A DNA stretch of 64,000 nucleotides from Maribellus comscasis (lineage in GTDB: Bacteria; Bacteroidota; Bacteroidia; Bacteroidales; Prolixibacteraceae): NCBI RefSeq assembly GCF_009762775.1, contig NZ_CP046401.1, forward strand, positions 6,770,001-6,834,000. The letters are read 5' to 3'. Positions 60,750 through 64,000 of the stretch are shown piece after piece. The notes under the pieces are model-generated. The model was not told the origin of the DNA, did not search any database, and saw nothing but the letters and a program-made list of their open reading frames with translations. The translations under genes were made by a program, and so were the position numbers. Numbering within the stretch: position 1 is the first letter of the stretch; each line of letters starts with the position of its first letter.

Positions 60750-62306
60750 GTGGAGAAAACCATTCTTTCTATTGATTGCGGAACGCAAAGTTTGCGTGCA
60801 ATAATTTTTTCCATGAAAGGAGAAGTACTTGCAATACAAAAAATCCCGTTTGAGCCGTATACAAGTCCCAGAACAGGCTGGGCGGAACAAGATCCTGAAA
60901 TATACTGGCAAACATTGAAAGTGGCATGCAACAAACTAAAAGAAGAAAATGCCGACTGTTTTTCAGGTATAGTTGGAGTTGGGGTTACTGCACTCCGCGA
61001 CTCAATGGTAAACGTAAATAAAAATGGAGAAGCACTTCGTCCGCTTATGGTTTGGCTCGACCAACGAAAAGCAAAACCTGTTTTTAAGCCTGGATTGGGC
61101 TTAAAGTTATTGATAAAATTCATTGGGCTTGAAGATACATTAACAAAGGCTCAGCGTGAAGGAAAATGCAACTGGATTCGGCAGAATCAACCTGAGATAT
61201 GGGAAAATACTTACAAATATTTGCAAGTTTCGGGATTTCTTCATTATCGGTTAACCGGCGAATTTAAAGACTCGGTAGCCTCACAAATCGGGCATATTCC
61301 TTTTGATTACAAAAAACAAAAATGGGGAAATCCCAAAAATCTGTTGGCATTTAGCACAAAACTTTACCCTGTTGAAAAAGAAAAGCTCCCCGAACTGCTA
61401 CAACCTGGCAAAATCATCGGTAGTATTACCAAAAAAGCAAGTGAAGAAACCGGTCTTCCTGAGAATCTGCCAGTAATAGCGTGTGGCTCCGATAAAGGAT
61501 GTGAAACACTGGGCATGGGCGTTACCAGCTCCAAACTGGGAAGCTTAAGTTTTGGAACAACAGCAACCATTCAAACTACTTCAGAGAGATATATTGAGCC
61601 GATAAAGTTTATGCCGGCATACCCTGCAACAATTCCGGGGCTTTTTAATCCTGAAGTGGAAATTTTCCGCGGTTTCTGGATGATTACATGGTTTAAGAAT
61701 GAATTTGCGCAAAAGGAGGTTGAGCAGGCAAAGAAAAAAGGAATTTCAGAAGAAGAAGCATTAAATGATTTGTTAAGCCAGTCACCACCTGGTTCTATGG
61801 GACTGGTGGTACAACCATACTGGAGCCCGGGTTTATCTGAACCTGCTGCAAAAGGAGCAATGATTGGTTTTGGAGATGTACATAAAAAACCTCATGTTTA
61901 CCGCGCTGTAATTGAGGGACTGGCATTCGCATTAAAAGAGGGAAAAGAGAAAATTGAAAGCGTTTCGAGGCAAAAAATTGAAAAACTGGCGGTTTCAGGC
62001 GGTGCCTCTCAAAGCAATGAAATCTGCCAGATAGCTGCTGATATTTTTGATCTTCCGATTGTACGCGGGCGAACATCAGAAACATCCGGTTTGGGAGCGG
62101 CTATTATTACAGCCTGGGGAACAGGAATTTACATTTCGTTGGAGGAAGCAATCAAAAACATGGTGAAATATAAAGATGAATTTCAACCCAATACAATACA
62201 TGTTGAATTTTACCGCAAACTTTACAAAAAAGTATACAAAAAAATGTACAGGAAACTGGAACCTCTATACAGTGAAATCAGAGAAATAACAGGATATCCC
62301 GAATAA
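60750..62306 (+). CDS. FGGY-family carbohydrate kinase (xylulokinase-like)
   Basis: A 518-aa cytoplasmic kinase with a GTG start (M-E-K-T-I-L-S-I-D-C-G-T-Q-S-L-R). The ATP-binding ASKHA fold is shown by this first phosphate loop, W-L-D-Q-R (substrate region) and the C-terminal L-A-V-S-G-G-A-S-Q-S-N-E adenosine motif. A-C-G-S-D-K-G-C-E and F-G-T-T-A-T are typical. FGGY kinases phosphorylate sugars such as xylulose, fuculose, rhamnulose or glycerol; the overall length fits xylulokinase-like members. The substrate is uncertain, and an L-fuculose role would fit the fucose island, but the gene lies 34 kb from it. Stop is 12 bp from the convergent receptor gene. Confidence 0.88.
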   Translation: MEKTILSIDCGTQSLRAIIFSMKGEVLAIQKIPFEPYTSPRTGWAEQDPEIYWQTLKVACNKLKEENADCFSGIVGVGVTALRDSMVNVNKNGEALRPLMVWLDQRKAKPVFKPGLGLKLLIKFIGLEDTLTKAQREGKCNWIRQNQPEIWENTYKYLQVSGFLHYRLTGEFKDSVASQIGHIPFDYKKQKWGNPKNLLAFSTKLYPVEKEKLPELLQPGKIIGSITKKASEETGLPENLPVIACGSDKGCETLGMGVTSSKLGSLSFGTTATIQTTSERYIEPIKFMPAYPATIPGLFNPEVEIFRGFWMITWFKNEFAQKEVEQAKKKGISEEEALNDLLSQSPPGSMGLVVQPYWSPGLSEPAAKGAMIGFGDVHKKPHVYRAVIEGLAFALKEGKEKIESVSRQKIEKLAVSGGASQSNEICQIAADIFDLPIVRGRTSETSGLGAAIITAWGTGIYISLEEAIKNMVKYKDEFQPNTIHVEFYRKLYKKVYKKMYRKLEPLYSEIREITGYPE

Positions 62307-62318
62307 ACAGCTTTGGGT

Positions 62319-64000
62319 TTATTCCAAACGCAAAAAAACGGAAAAATAGAAATTTCGAGGATCTCCCGGGTAGTAGTAACGTGCTAAATTACCACCAAAT
62401 GCCGGCGCGTTAACGGCCAGCATAGCCGGGTAATTTAAATCAAAAATATTCTGAACTCCGCCCTTTAACTCAACCAGAATACTTTTTAATCTCCCTGCAT
62501 ATTTAATTTCTGCATTTGTAATTCCGTACGGATTGGTGAAATCGGAATTGGCATCGTTAACCGCCATCTCCCCGGTGTGACGATACCAAATATGCAATTT
62601 GAAATTTCTGGTCGGACTAAATACAGAATTTATCATCCATATATTTTTAGCTGTTCCGGGCAGCATTTTTCCGGAATAGTCAACATTGTTATCGATAAAA
62701 TTGGTAAAATGATAATTTGCAAAAGTGGCATTGCCGCCCAGATTTAAATTCGGATAGTTTCCGGCCGGCAAAACCGACCATTTTGCTTCTGCCTCCAGTC
62801 CCGGATGCAGTGATTCTCCTGCGTTTACGCCAATGTAAGCATCTTCTCCCGTGCGTCGGGCTACAAGCAGATTATTAACATAAATACGGTAGTAGCTTAA
62901 TGAAGCCTGCAACTGATCGGAAAACAATGTCCGGAAACCAGCTTCATAATTCCATCCATTTTCTGGCTTTATGTCCGGATTAATTTCACCCTCCGGAAGT
63001 AATGTCTCCTCAAAGGAGGGAGTTGAAAATCCGTTGCTTACGTTACCAAAAAATGACAGTCGGGGCATAAGTAAAATGTTAAATCCGAGACGCGGAGACA
63101 GAACCGGTTTATATGAATGTTTGCCGGATTGGTCACCATTTTCAATAAAATGGTCGGCATAATCAAACCGTGTTAGATTGCCGTTAATTCCTGCTGATAT
63201 ATACAACCGCTCCCAAAACCCGGATTCCATCTGGAAAAAAAGGTTTTCGTAGGAACGTTTTTCCTGATTGTCGGATAAAAAAACATTGGAATTTTCATTT
63301 GACAATGTCGACCAGTTATAGTTTTCTCTAAAAAATTCAAGCCCGGAAGTAAAAGTAATACTTGAATGTTCTCCTGAAATATTCTTCTGAATATAACCTC
63401 TCCATCCCAGATAATGGGATTGTTCATCGAGGGTATTAAATGGCCTCAATTCGTCAGCATCTCTGTAACTTCCAAAAGTAGCAAACGATATTTTTTCATC
63501 TCGCCTGGTATACACATTCAACGATATTCCAAATTGTCCGGAAACATAATCCTCATAACCTTTCACATTCTTCCAGTTTGAAGCTGCCTGTTCCGGGTGG
63601 TTTTCAAATGTGGGTAAATCAAGTGAACTTGGAATAAATGCTTTCATTTTTGTTGCCTTTAACAAAACCTGAAGATTAACATTGGTTGAAAAAGAATACT
63701 GCGAATGCAACAAGAGGTTTGTTCGCTTTGTGTTGTTGTTTTCGCGAAAACCATTGCTTTTCAAATAGGAACCCAAAGCGAAAATACTCGTTTTGTTTTG
63801 AATTACTCCGGTGGAGAGTGTACTTTTTATTGTATTAAAAGATGCCAGGGTAGTTTGAATCTCAGCAAAATCTCTGGCAACTGTTTTGGGATGAAAAAGA
63901 ATTACCCCTCCTAAACCCGCTCCAAATAAGCTTGAAGAAGGCCCTTTGATAATTTCAACTCGTTTAATGGAAGAATTTTCAAGATCTTCCAATGTGGTTT
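62319..64000 (-). CDS. TonB-dependent receptor, N-terminus cut by the window edge
   Basis: At least 557 residues of an outer-membrane receptor on the - strand; the gene continues beyond position 64,000. The visible part begins in the plug domain (R-V-E-I-I-K-G-P-S-S-S-L-F-G-A-G) and runs through the 22-stranded barrel to a C-terminal aromatic residue pattern (F-Y-F-S-V-F-L-R-L-E). The L-S-P-R-L-G-F-N-I-L and K-P-E-N-G-W-N-Y-E-A-G-F motifs resemble siderophore, cobalamin or copper receptors more than SusC transporters. No SusD follows. The substrate is unknown. Confidence 0.9.
   Translation of the reverse strand, partial: TTLEDLENSSIKRVEIIKGPSSSLFGAGLGGVILFHPKTVARDFAEIQTTLASFNTIKSTLSTGVIQNKTSIFALGSYLKSNGFRENNNTKRTNLLLHSQYSFSTNVNLQVLLKATKMKAFIPSSLDLPTFENHPEQAASNWKNVKGYEDYVSGQFGISLNVYTRRDEKISFATFGSYRDADELRPFNTLDEQSHYLGWRGYIQKNISGEHSSITFTSGLEFFRENYNWSTLSNENSNVFLSDNQEKRSYENLFFQMESGFWERLYISAGINGNLTRFDYADHFIENGDQSGKHSYKPVLSPRLGFNILLMPRLSFFGNVSNGFSTPSFEETLLPEGEINPDIKPENGWNYEAGFRTLFSDQLQASLSYYRIYVNNLLVARRTGEDAYIGVNAGESLHPGLEAEAKWSVLPAGNYPNLNLGGNATFANYHFTNFIDNNVDYSGKMLPGTAKNIWMINSVFSPTRNFKLHIWYRHTGEMAVNDANSDFTNPYGITNAEIKYAGRLKSILVELKGGVQNIFDLNYPAMLAVNAPAFGGNLARYYYPGDPRNFYFSVFLRLE

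Overview
The window looks like a chromosome segment of a marine or sediment-type saccharolytic member of the Bacteroidota, probably Bacteroidales/Marinilabiliales (Prolixibacteraceae-like). This is inferred from the Bacteroidota-specific omega-like RpoZ, the DUF4835 (PorD-like) protein, the bamD-rpoZ-coaBC-DUF4835-recN gene order, many lipoprotein signal peptides, NBU-type mobilization genes, TAnnTTTG promoters and low GC. No taxonomic search was possible.

Region 1 (1-27,670) is a co-directional carbohydrate-utilization island on the + strand. It holds two sulfatases, two clan GH32/GH43-type beta-propeller enzymes, a GH116, a GH88/105 unsaturated-glucuronyl hydrolase, two GH29 alpha-L-fucosidases, a parallel beta-helix protein, a PKD/LamG protein, an exported ADP-ribosylglycohydrolase-fold protein, a two-domain thioredoxin-like protein, an acidic Asp-rich repeat protein and a DUF6786-like protein. 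Uptake and phosphorylation are covered by two MFS carriers (one FucP-like), a GRP-type sugar porter and a ribokinase-family kinase. The gene set fits a sulfated, fucose- and uronate-containing polysaccharide. No SusC/SusD pair or regulator is in view. The island has scars: the tail of a lost GH43-like gene, the head of a lost ribokinase gene, and a multiply broken SGNH hydrolase at its right end.

Region 2 (about 27,770-33,074, genes on the - strand) is an NBU-like mobilizable element: small membrane protein, relaxase, MobC-like protein, candidate oriT hairpins, Toprim primase, D5/SF3-type helicase, HTH/excisionase-like protein and a membrane protein. It abuts the 3' end of a tRNA-Pro(GGG) gene. 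No integrase is visible.

Region 3 (33,276-44,158) is core chromosome: trxB, an intact IS1182-like insertion, an alpha-oxoamine synthase, the bamD-rpoZ-coaBC-DUF4835-recN operon, and a third sulfatase.

Region 4 (44,159-48,652) is the most unusual part. A compact, overlapping three-gene operon encodes a DGQHR/ParB-like protein, a protein with a C-terminal HEPN RNase motif, and a small PD-(D/E)XK-like protein. It sits between two roughly 300-bp structured repeats whose hairpins differ in sequence but keep their pairing, plus a truncated third repeat and an imperfect direct repeat. This looks like a mobile cassette carrying a possibly undescribed defence (anti-phage or toxin-type) system.

Region 5 (48,653-64,000) is core/metabolic again: TPR protein and gyrA (- strand), clpC, DUF4199, DUF1801/YdeI, SRPBCC, DUF2891, an SDR lacking the usual Tyr/Lys pair, an M1 peptidase, an FGGY kinase, and a TonB-dependent receptor cut by the right window edge.
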